A DNA stretch of 12,264 bases from Candidatus Atribacteria bacterium (GTDB taxonomy: Bacteria; Atribacterota; JS1; SB-45; 34-128): positions 1 to 12,264 of the forward strand of contig DMCY01000048.1 in NCBI GenBank assembly GCA_003451675.1, written 5' to 3'. Of the stretch, positions 6,949 through 12,264 are shown in pieces. Below the pieces are notes generated by a model that did no database searches, was not told the DNA's origin, and was given only the letters and a program-made list of their open reading frames with translations. Position 1 is the stretch's first letter; the number at the start of each line of letters is the position of its first letter. The translations under genes were made by a program, and so were the position numbers.

Positions 6949-7051
6949 TGTCATTGCGAGCGATAGCGAAGCAATCTCAAGTTCTTATAAATGAAGGGAT
7001 TGCTTCCCCTGCCTTCGCTGGGGCAGGCTTACTTCACTCCTCGCAATGACA
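6949..7051. mobile_element. MITE-like inverted-repeat element, TGTCATTGCGAG ends (copy 2)
   Basis: A 103-bp non-coding element in the hisG-hisD spacer with perfect 12-bp terminal inverted repeats, TGTCATTGCGAG at 6949-6960 and CTCGCAATGACA at 7040-7051. GAAGCAATC on the left pairs with GATTGCTTC on the right, and CCTGCC/GGCAGG adds an internal hairpin. The ends are identical to those of the 5271-5362 element, while the centres differ. I see no clear target duplication. The remaining spacer (6853-6948 and 7052-7122) is AT-rich with no convincing promoter. Confidence 0.85.
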
Positions 7052-7122
7052 GAATAAAATGTAAAGAAATTTAGAGAACGAATTAATAAATAGTTCTACT
7101 TTATATTTATTTACTCTATGCC

Positions 7123-7809
7123 TTACCATTCCGCAATTTTATCTGATTCCAAAGATATAAATTTTTTAATGTCCTGCAAGAGTCTGGTAATTCTTTTATG
7201 TTTAGTTTTATAACTAATCCGGTTAACGATAAGCTGGGCACTGAGAGGAATTATCTCATCAATTATTTCTAACTTATTTTCCTCTAAGGTACGTCCGGTA
7301 GAGACTATATCAACAATCATATCTGCCAAACCTACCTGGGGAGCCAATTCTACCGACCCGTAAAGTTTAATTAATTCCACATATATCCCCTTTTCTTTAA
7401 AATAATCTGCTGCAATGCGAGGATATTTGGTTGCCACCTTTAAACGGTGCCCATTATTTTTATAATATTTTTTTTGCTCCCTCTCTTTCGGAGCAGCTAC
7501 TACCATCTTACACTTTCCAAACTTTAAATCTAAAAGTTTATAAACATCTTTTTTCTCTTCTAATAATACATCCCCTCCGACAATCCCGATATCTGCTACC
7601 CCACATTCAATATAAGTGGGATTATCTTTAGGTCTGGTAATGACAAATTTAATCTCCTCTTCCTGGTCAAAAAATGCCAATTTCCTGTTTATCTCTTTCC
7701 CACCTTTTAAATCAATTCCTACCTCTTCGAACAACCGAATAGAAGATTTAAACAGCTTTCCACTGGGCAAAGCAATAACTAAATAGTTAGTATTAATTTC
7801 TCTACTCAT
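7123..7809 (-). CDS. hisG: ATP phosphoribosyltransferase, short-form catalytic subunit
   Basis: Catalyses the first, committed step: ATP plus PRPP to phosphoribosyl-ATP. At 228 residues it is the short form, lacking the C-terminal regulatory domain of long HisG, and therefore needs HisZ for activity and histidine feedback. Visible motifs are LVIALPSGKLF (10-20), CGVADIGIVGGD (69-80) and the PRPP-binding loop DIVSTGRTLEEN (167-178). Its ATG at 7809 overlaps the hisZ stop codon by 8 nt, as expected for two subunits of one hetero-octamer made from a coupled message. A 270-bp spacer with an inverted-repeat element follows before hisD. Confidence 0.97.
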   Translation of the reverse strand: MSREINTNYLVIALPSGKLFKSSIRLFEEVGIDLKGGKEINRKLAFFDQEEEIKFVITRPKDNPTYIECGVADIGIVGGDVLLEEKKDVYKLLDLKFGKCKMVVAAPKEREQKKYYKNNGHRLKVATKYPRIAADYFKEKGIYVELIKLYGSVELAPQVGLADMIVDIVSTGRTLEENKLEIIDEIIPLSAQLIVNRISYKTKHKRITRLLQDIKKFISLESDKIAEW

Positions 7810-9046
7810 AAGTTATCATTTCCTCTTTTCCTGATATTACTTCAATTCTTTTAATTTTGTTGGGCTGATTACCTTCTACTATTACCATATAGTTTATTCT
7901 TTTAGATCGAGCATATTTTAAAACCTCTGCAAACTCTCTCTTTCCTACCTCTAACTCTACAATTAGCCCCTTTTTTCTTAAATTTTTAGCTACTTTTAGT
8001 GCTTTTCTAAAATTTTCTTTATTGTTTTGGTAATGCACCAGGTACTGGTCAGGCTTTTCTAAATCTAAAGAATTTATACCCTCTCTCTCTAATGCCATTA
8101 TCAATCTCTCCAATCCAACAGCAAATCCGGTAGAAGGTAGATTTTCTCCAAACTTTGAACAAAGTTTATCATATCTCCCTCCGCCACAGATCGGAAATCC
8201 CAGATAGTCAGTATAGCCCTCGAATATAATTCCTGTATAATAATCAAAATCACGTATAATTCCCAAATCTATCAGAACATATTCTTCTAATCCGTAATCT
8301 CTCAAAAGATTATAGACTTTTTTTATCTCTTTTAAAGCAGATAGCGATAATCTATTGTTTATCATCTTTTCTGCCTCTTCTAATACTTCCCCTCTTCCTC
8401 TTAAAGTAGGCATTTTTAAAATAAATTCTTTTTCTCTATCTTTAATATCGGAAAAAGACAATATTTTTTCCAGTAATACAAAATCTTTGTTTAAAATTGC
8501 TTCCTTTATTTCCAATTTTCTCTTTTCTTCGGCTTTTATCGATTGCATAATCCCGTTAAAAAAATTAATATGTCCTATGTCTATAAAAAAATTTTTGACT
8601 CCACTATTTTTCAAACACTCCACTGCTAAAGCAATAACCTCTGCATCTGCCTCTTTGCTATTTACCCCTATCAACTCTACCCCTGCCTGGTAAAACTCCC
8701 TCTGCCTTCCCACTTTAAAATCATCATACCTAAATACATTGCCCATATAATATAATCTTAATGGTTTAGGCTCCTGTTGCATTTTAGTGGAAGTTACTCT
8801 GGCTAAAGGTGTAGTCATCTCGGGACGAAGGGCAATAATATTACCTTCTCGGTCAAAAAATTTGATCATCTCTTTTTTCATAATTGACCCTGCACCCCTG
8901 GCTAATATATCGTAAAATTCAAAAGTAGGAGTAATTATTTCTTGATAACCCCACCGGGTAAAAATCTGATTTATTTTATTTTTCAATAATCTCCTCTTTA
9001 AAACTTCTTCTGGTAGCAAATCATTTAAACCTTCGGGAATATTCAT
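7802..9046 (-). CDS. hisZ: ATP phosphoribosyltransferase regulatory subunit (HisRS-like)
   Basis: A histidyl-tRNA synthetase paralogue that binds short HisG and carries histidine feedback control; it does not charge tRNA. The class II synthetase core is seen, with ALRPEMTTPLAR (72-83), the motif-2 region GNVFRYDDFKVGRQREFYQAG (about 102-122), the histidine-binding-like stretch IRDFDYYTGIIFE (264-276), GGGRYD (288-293) and motif 3 GFAVGLERLI (307-316). Residues about 331-414 form a C-terminal domain like the synthetase anticodon domain, which some HisZ lack. The call over a true HisRS rests on the 8-nt overlap with short-form hisG and its place at the head of the his operon. ATG 9046 has AGAGAGG 7 nt upstream and is the first gene after the predicted promoter. 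Confidence 0.93.
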   Translation of the reverse strand: MNIPEGLNDLLPEEVLKRRLLKNKINQIFTRWGYQEIITPTFEFYDILARGAGSIMKKEMIKFFDREGNIIALRPEMTTPLARVTSTKMQQEPKPLRLYYMGNVFRYDDFKVGRQREFYQAGVELIGVNSKEADAEVIALAVECLKNSGVKNFFIDIGHINFFNGIMQSIKAEEKRKLEIKEAILNKDFVLLEKILSFSDIKDREKEFILKMPTLRGRGEVLEEAEKMINNRLSLSALKEIKKVYNLLRDYGLEEYVLIDLGIIRDFDYYTGIIFEGYTDYLGFPICGGGRYDKLCSKFGENLPSTGFAVGLERLIMALEREGINSLDLEKPDQYLVHYQNNKENFRKALKVAKNLRKKGLIVELEVGKREFAEVLKYARSKRINYMVIVEGNQPNKIKRIEVISGKEEMITYE

Positions 9047-9197
9047 CTATTATCCTCTCTCTTAACTTTTGTTCTTCTTTTAATTTATTAATCCTGCAAA
9101 ATTAATCGATACTCACGCCTTTACAGGTAGGGAATTGTAAACTTGCACTTCTTTTGCATCTTGCATTTAATACTAACGATAATTTATATTTTGCTCT

Positions 9198-9217
9198 TTA
9201 ATTCGTTAAAGAATTAA
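9198..9217. promoter_or_regulatory. Candidate operator palindrome for the TrpR-like regulator
   Basis: A perfect inverted repeat, TTAATTC at 9198-9204 and GAATTAA at 9211-9217, with a 6-bp centre. It lies about 12-31 bp downstream of the predicted transcription start of the his operon. The 20-bp palindrome is similar in size to known TrpR-family operators, and the operon encodes such a regulator. The site assignment is inference from position and symmetry; AT-rich palindromes also arise by chance. Confidence 0.4.
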
Positions 9218-9235
9218 TGAATAAAATTTAGGGAA

Positions 9236-9264
9236 ATTTTAACATTGTTTTTGAGTTCTGTCAA
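9236..9264 (-). promoter_or_regulatory. Predicted sigma-70-type promoter of the his operon
   Basis: On the minus strand, a perfect -35 TTGACA (9264-9259) is followed after exactly 17 bp by TAAAAT (9241-9236). The start of transcription would fall near 9229, giving a leader of about 180 nt before hisZ. That leader shows no run of histidine codons, no T-box antiterminator motif and no T-run terminator, so control by a DNA-binding repressor seems more likely than attenuation. Confidence 0.75.
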
Positions 9265-9563
9265 TAGCAGAATTCAACAGCTTTAAGGAAAGAGGAATGA
9301 GTTGGAGTAAAAAGGGAGCTCTTAGCCTCCTAAAGATAAAAGAGACCATCTTAAATAACCAATGAGACATTTGGTGGGAGACAGAAAGAGAACGAAATAT
9401 TAGAGTAGGTAAATACAAACCACCTCTACCTACCTCTTGCTTTAATAAAGAGACAGAGATTTCTTCTCTTATCGAGGTAATTTTACCTGCTCTTTCCGGG
9501 CCAGATCAGGGGAAACGCTAGGTAGGTGTTTCGCAAAAACTATCTGAGGTAGGATATTATTAA
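9255..9563 (+). pseudogene. Decayed C-terminal fragment of a probable transposase
   Basis: One plus-strand frame reads as protein for about 100 codons but is broken by TGA at 9363 and TAG at 9519 before a final TAA at 9561. It contains GMSWSKKGALSLLKIKETIL, then after the first stop DIWWETERERNIRVGKYKPP and later LIEVILPALSGPDQGKR, followed by the second stop and VGVSQKLSEVGYY. Both stops are one G-to-A change from TGG, and tryptophan fits the context (LNNQ-W-DIWW and GKR-W-VGV). The W-S-x-K-G-A ... L-N-x-x-W-D-x-x-W pattern recalls the C-termini of some DDE transposases (ISKra4-like or similar), from memory. The frame is closed at 9252, so the N-terminal part is gone. The regulatory sequence of the his operon overlaps its truncated start. 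Confidence 0.55.
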
Positions 9564-9659
9564 TCAGTTAAAGAAAATATAAGAAAGAAGATTAAAATAT
9601 ATTGCTATAACTTAGGTAAAATAGGGACAATTATACTTATTTATACAACAAATAATAAG
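9564..9659. other. AT-rich stretch between the decayed transposase and the IS21 element
   Basis: About 96 bp of very AT-rich DNA with no reading frame or clear signal. It continues at 12085 beyond the inserted IS21 element and may be the 3' non-coding part of the older mobile element. Confidence 0.4.
9655..9659. repeat. Left target-site duplication of the IS21 element (ATAAG)
   Basis: ATAAG immediately before the TGT end at 9660 is repeated exactly at 12085-12089 immediately after the ACA end. A 5-bp duplication is within the range known for the IS21 family and fixes the insertion boundaries. Confidence 0.85.
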
Positions 9660-9674
9660 TGTTTATGTTACTCT

Positions 9675-9715
9675 AAAACTGCACCACTCTATTAATTGAA
9701 AAGTACACCACTTTG
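9675..9715. repeat. Left-end transposase-binding repeats of the IS21 element
   Basis: Two units in direct orientation, AAAACTGCACCACTCT at 9675-9690 and GAAAAGTACACCACTTTG at 9698-9715, lie in the left end with their CACCACT cores 24 bp apart. They correspond to the inverted units at the right end. Confidence 0.8.
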
Positions 9716-9766
9716 AAATATGATTCCCTTATGTATTAAGGATAATAACATAGGGGGAAAAGGAGG

Positions 9767-11219
9767 ATGATCAAATTGATAGAGAAACAGAAAATAATAA
9801 TAACCTATTTCCAAAAAGGAAAATCACAAAGACAGATTGCCCGGGAAATGGATTTAAATCGAAGAACCGTTGCCAAGTATGTAAAAGACTATGAAAGGAA
9901 AAAAACCCAGCTTGCAGATTCTAAAGAAAACACTAATCAAGAGGAATTAATAGCTGATATCGTAGAGGATCCCAGATATGATACCAGTAACCGAAAAAAG
10001 GTAAAATTAACCGAGGAGATAATAGATAGAATTAAATTTTACTTATAAGGGAGAATGAGACTAAAAGAGCAGAGGGAAAGACAAAACAACAAAGAGGCCA
10101 AAGAAGCCTACATCAGACAGGAATACAAATTGGGAGAAGTATGTGAATTCGATTGGGGGGAAGTAAAACTGGTGATTAATGGTAAAAAGAAGACCCTGCA
10201 GATGTCGGTCTTTACCACTGCTAGGGGAGACTACCGTTCCGGTGACCTTTAAAAAGACCGAGGCCTTCCTGGATACCCATGCCTCTTTCTTTGCCGAGGC
10301 AGGTGGAATATATAAAGAGATGGTCTACGATAATGCCCGGGTACAGGTTTCCCGCTTTGTCGGCAGATCGGAAAAAGAACCTACTAAGGCACTTCTGAAA
10401 CTATCTATCTATTATGGTTTTCGCTTTCGCTTTACCAATACCTACCAGGCGCATGAAAAAGGCCATGTAGAACGCAGCGTGGAATACATAAGAAGAAGAA
10501 TCTTCTCTAAAAGAGATGAATTTTCTTCTGTAGAAGAAGCACGACAATATTTTAAAAGGGAACTTAGAAGGTTAAATACAAAACCCCGGAAAGATACAAA
10601 GAGTGCCCGGGAGATATTACAGGAAGAAAGAGGCTACCTACTCCCTCTCCCACCCAGATATGATACTGCCAGAATCACCGAGGCTAGAGTCGATAAGTAT
10701 GCCTGTGTGACGGTAGATAGCAACCATTATTCGGTTCCTGACCATCTGGTAGGAAAATTTGTCTTTATTAAAATTTATCCCGATTTAATTATCTGTTATC
10801 ATAATTCCCAAAGAATCGCTTCCCATAAAAGAAGATACGGAAAGAACCAATGGGTAATCGATATCAGCCATTACCTAAACACCTTAAAACTGAAACCGGG
10901 TGCCCTAAAACGCAGCACCGCCTTTTCGCAAATCAAACCCGGATTAAAGACCATCTACCAAAAGTATTACCGGAGCAAAGAGAAACACTTCATCGAACTT
11001 CTAGAGCTTATTGCCGTGTACAATCTGGTAGCAGTAAAACAGGCCATCACTCTTTTAGAAAAGATAAACCCTTCCGGTATCAGCACTGAAAAGATCAGAA
11101 CCATCCTGGAAAGAAAGGATGATACCTCTAAAACAATAATTCATCCTTCGGATATAGAGATGCAGGCCAAAAGATCCCTCCACCTCTATACGCATCTACT
11201 GCAGGAGGTGTCGGCATGA
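9767..11219 (+). pseudogene. istA: IS21-family transposase IstA, disrupted by a stop codon and a frameshift
   Basis: DDE transposase of an IS21 element. The N-terminal part (9767-10048) has a helix-turn-helix, KGKSQRQIAREMDLNRRTVAKYV. It ends at an in-frame TAA (10046). The same frame resumes as GRMRLKEQRERQ and carries the first catalytic Asp in CEFDWGE (10151), then hits TAA at 10250. Homology continues in the +1 frame with KKTEAFLDTHASFF, the second Asp in VYDNARV (10329) and the catalytic Glu in KGHVERSVEYIRR (10470), through to 11219. The DDE set is thus intact but spread over two frames. The expected 30-40 residues between the HTH part and the catalytic part seem to be missing at the first stop, as judged from memory of relatives. 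AGGAGG (9761-9766) abuts the ATG; TTG at 9776, 9 nt away, is the likelier start. Confidence 0.9.
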
Positions 11220-12010
11220 AAAATGAAATCATGGAGCAAATCAAAACACTCAGTAAACAGGTTCGCCTCCCGGGAGTGAGAAGATACCTGGCGGATGAAG
11301 TCAAGGAGGCCAATTTAAAAAACTTATCCTATGAGCAATTTCTATACAATCTTTTATTAAGGGAATATGATCTCCGTTTAGAAAGCAGTAAGAAGAATCG
11401 AATCAGGCTGGCGAATTTTCCCTACCGGAAGTACCTGGAAGACTTATCAATTGCCGACCTCCCCCCGGATGCCCGAAAAAGATTCAAGGTGCTTCAAAGT
11501 CTTGATTTTATCGAACAGGCGCAGAATGTGATCCTAGCCGGTAGTCCCGGTACCGGCAAGACCCATCTGGCTATTGGTTTAGGCATCAAGGCCTGCCTTG
11601 CTGGATACAAGGTCATGTTTGCCACCGTACCCTTACTGGTGAATCGATTGAAAGAATCCCGGTCAGAAAGGACCCTGGGGAGACTGGAATCCATCTTTGA
11701 AAAGTATGACCTGGTGATAGCCGATGAATTAGGATATATCTCCTTTGACAAGGAAGTATCAGAGCTGCTCTTTACCCATCTCTCCCTGCGGGCAGGCAGA
11801 AAATCGACCATTATTACCACCAACCTCTCCTTCGAGAGATGGGATGAAATCTTTTCCGATACAGTGATGACTGCAGCCATGATCGACCGGCTGACCCATA
11901 AATCCTATATCCTGAATATGAATGGCAGTTCTTACCGCTTGAAGGAGACCAGGGAATGGCTGGCAAAACAAGATGATGGCAAAGTAAAAGAGGAGGTTTC
12001 TATGGTCTAA
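11216..12010 (+). CDS. istB: IS21-family helper ATPase IstB
   Basis: AAA+ ATPase that assists the IstA transposase in target selection and strand transfer; related to DnaC/DnaA-type ATPases. The 264-residue protein is complete: an N-terminal helical region (about 1-95) for IstA or DNA contact, Walker A GSPGTGKT (109-116), Walker B DLVIADE (165-171), sensor-1 TTN (201-203) and a likely arginine finger or sensor in MIDRLTH (222-228). The start codon overlaps the istA stop as ATGA, with a perfect AGGAGGTG ribosome site (11203-11210), so it is normally translated by coupling to istA. With istA broken upstream, coupling would rely on ribosomes initiating inside istA. Confidence 0.96.
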   Translation: MKNEIMEQIKTLSKQVRLPGVRRYLADEVKEANLKNLSYEQFLYNLLLREYDLRLESSKKNRIRLANFPYRKYLEDLSIADLPPDARKRFKVLQSLDFIEQAQNVILAGSPGTGKTHLAIGLGIKACLAGYKVMFATVPLLVNRLKESRSERTLGRLESIFEKYDLVIADELGYISFDKEVSELLFTHLSLRAGRKSTIITTNLSFERWDEIFSDTVMTAAMIDRLTHKSYILNMNGSSYRLKETREWLAKQDDGKVKEEVSMV

Positions 12011-12029
12011 ATTATTTTATTTTTTTCGA

Positions 12030-12070
12030 CAAAGTGGTGCACTTTTCGACTGAAATATGGTGTACTTTTC
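12030..12070. repeat. Right-end transposase-binding repeats of the IS21 element
   Basis: Two units on the minus strand, GAAAAGTGCACCACTTTG (12047-12030) and GAAAAGTACACCATATTT (12070-12053), mirror the left-end units with almost the same spacing (23 against 24 bp between cores). The outer unit begins 15 bp from the ACA end. Confidence 0.8.
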
Positions 12071-12084
12071 ATTTGATATTTACA

Positions 12085-12089
12085 ATAAG
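12085..12089. repeat. Right target-site duplication of the IS21 element (ATAAG)
   Basis: Exact copy of the 5 bp that precede the left end, starting at the first base after the ACA terminus. Confidence 0.85.
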
Positions 12090-12264
12090 CTATAATAAAA
12101 CAATGGGTAGGTCTATTCAAAACCAAAAGAATTTTTTTCACTAAAAAACTACCCTCAAAAAGTTGACACAGACCCACTCTCTTTCTCTTTCTTAACTATA
12201 TGGCTAAATACTATTTTACTTTCTATACTCTTTTATTTAACCTCCTCCTTTTATACTTGATTAC
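12090..12264. other. Non-coding flank with a possible older transposon end
   Basis: No reading frame of note on either strand. GTTGACACAGACCC (12162-12175) looks like a transposon terminus (on the other strand it reads GGGTCTGTGTCAAC) and could be the right end of the older element whose transposase fragment lies at 9255-9563. The last 80 bp are pyrimidine-rich, with AAAGGAGGAGG on the minus strand (about 12253-12240) but no start codon at a usable distance. Confidence 0.35.

Larger units (their letters stand above)
9660..12084 (+). mobile_element. IS21-family insertion sequence, 2425 bp, with istA disrupted and istB intact
   Basis: The element starts TGT and ends ACA. Its outer 27 bp match between the two ends at 17 positions when inverted. 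Each end holds two copies of a GAAAAGTRCACCACTTTG-like unit, as is typical of IS21 transposase-binding sites: 9675-9690 (outer left), 9698-9715 (inner left), 12030-12047 (inner right) and 12053-12070 (outer right). The inner left and inner right copies match at 17 of 18 positions, and the outer units sit 15 bp from their respective tips. It carries istA and istB in the standard order with an ATGA overlap, and is bounded by ATAAG duplications. By eye the istA/istB region is less AT-rich than the his operon, consistent with acquisition from elsewhere. The damaged istA suggests it cannot move by itself. Confidence 0.93.

Noticed and set aside
7802..9046. Could be a genuine histidyl-tRNA synthetase.
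   Set aside because: It overlaps a short-form hisG lacking a regulatory domain and heads the his operon, and its motif 2 and histidine-binding stretch (RYDD, RDFDYY) fit HisZ better.
9047..9235. Looked for a T-box, a histidine leader peptide or another riboswitch in the his leader.
   Set aside because: No TGGNACCGCG-type antiterminator, no histidine codon run and no GC-rich hairpin plus T-run; only a weak CCTG...CAGG pairing at about 9096-9131.
9309..9330. A terminator-like hairpin on the minus strand (GGA-GCT stem with one bulge followed by CTTTTT).
   Set aside because: The stem is only six pairs and the same bases are codons of the decayed transposase (SKKGALSL); no upstream gene on that strand needs a terminator here.
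9486..9502. On the minus strand, GGCCCGGAAAGAGCAGG resembles the SRP RNA domain IV loop (CCGGAAGGAAGCAG).
   Set aside because: The tetraloop-closing pairs fail (CC against AG) and the symmetrical internal loop is not formed; the segment is better explained as decayed transposase coding sequence on the other strand.
11494..11880. Long antisense frames opposite istB, and similar plus-strand frames opposite hisF, hisA, hisH, hisG and hisZ.
   Set aside because: They lie wholly within well-supported genes on the other strand and show no protein motifs or ribosome sites of their own.
12002..12010. A Met-Val mini frame with a strong AGAGGAGG before it at the end of istB.
   Set aside because: It is in frame with istB and ends at the same stop; it is simply the istB C-terminus.
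12091..12096. A perfect TATAAT just after the right IS21 flank, suggesting a promoter split by the insertion.
   Set aside because: In the reconstructed empty site no acceptable -35 lies 16-18 bp upstream, and no gene follows within the window.
9660..12264. Searched for CRISPR arrays, toxin-antitoxin or phage-defence genes in the accessory region.
   Set aside because: All coding sequence here is explained by istA and istB; repeats are the paired IS ends only.

Overview
The window is an AT-rich bacterial chromosome segment carrying an almost complete histidine biosynthesis operon on the minus strand (about 9230 down to 61), followed by a nested pair of mobile-element remnants or insertions on the plus strand (about 9253 to 12175). 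The short-form HisG with a HisZ partner, the YerC/HisR-type TrpR-family regulator at the operon end, and the IS21 proteins all look Firmicutes-like. The many small palindromic intergenic repeats are of a kind common in uncultured anaerobes. The sequence alone does not fix the phylum; I read it as a low-GC, Firmicutes-like or candidate-phylum anaerobe.

Transcription of the operon probably starts at a near-consensus sigma-70 type promoter (TTGACA, 17 bp, TAAAAT; 9264-9236, minus). The gene order is hisZ, hisG, hisD, a HAD-family hydrolase, hisB, hisH, hisA, hisF, hisIE, and a TrpR-like regulator. Together these cover ATP plus PRPP to histidine, except for two steps. HisC (histidinol-phosphate aminotransferase) is absent from the window. 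No classical histidinol-phosphate phosphatase is present, but a 342-residue HAD hydrolase occupies the slot where hisC usually lies and overlaps the pathway context so tightly (11 nt before hisB) that it is the obvious phosphatase candidate. A perfect 7-6-7 palindrome just inside the predicted transcript start (9198-9217) is a candidate operator for the TrpR-like regulator.

Most gene junctions are overlapping or nearly so (hisZ/hisG, HAD/hisB/hisH/hisA, hisF/hisIE/regulator). Three junctions are instead swollen by repeats: hisG-hisD (a 103-bp TGTCATTGCGAG inverted-repeat element), hisD-HAD (447 bp with a second such element, a different 109-bp hairpin element and flanking direct repeats), and hisA-hisF (repeats of a GTTAGCTAGTTA type). 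One dispersed repeat supplies the last codons of hisA.

Upstream of the operon, 9255-9563 (plus) is an old coding sequence with two in-frame stops, which reads like the C-terminal end of a transposase. Just beyond it lies a 2425-bp IS21-family element (9660-12084) with matched ends, paired internal terminal repeats and a 5-bp target duplication (ATAAG). Its istB is intact, but istA carries a stop codon, a frameshift and probably an internal deletion, so the copy is unlikely to move on its own.
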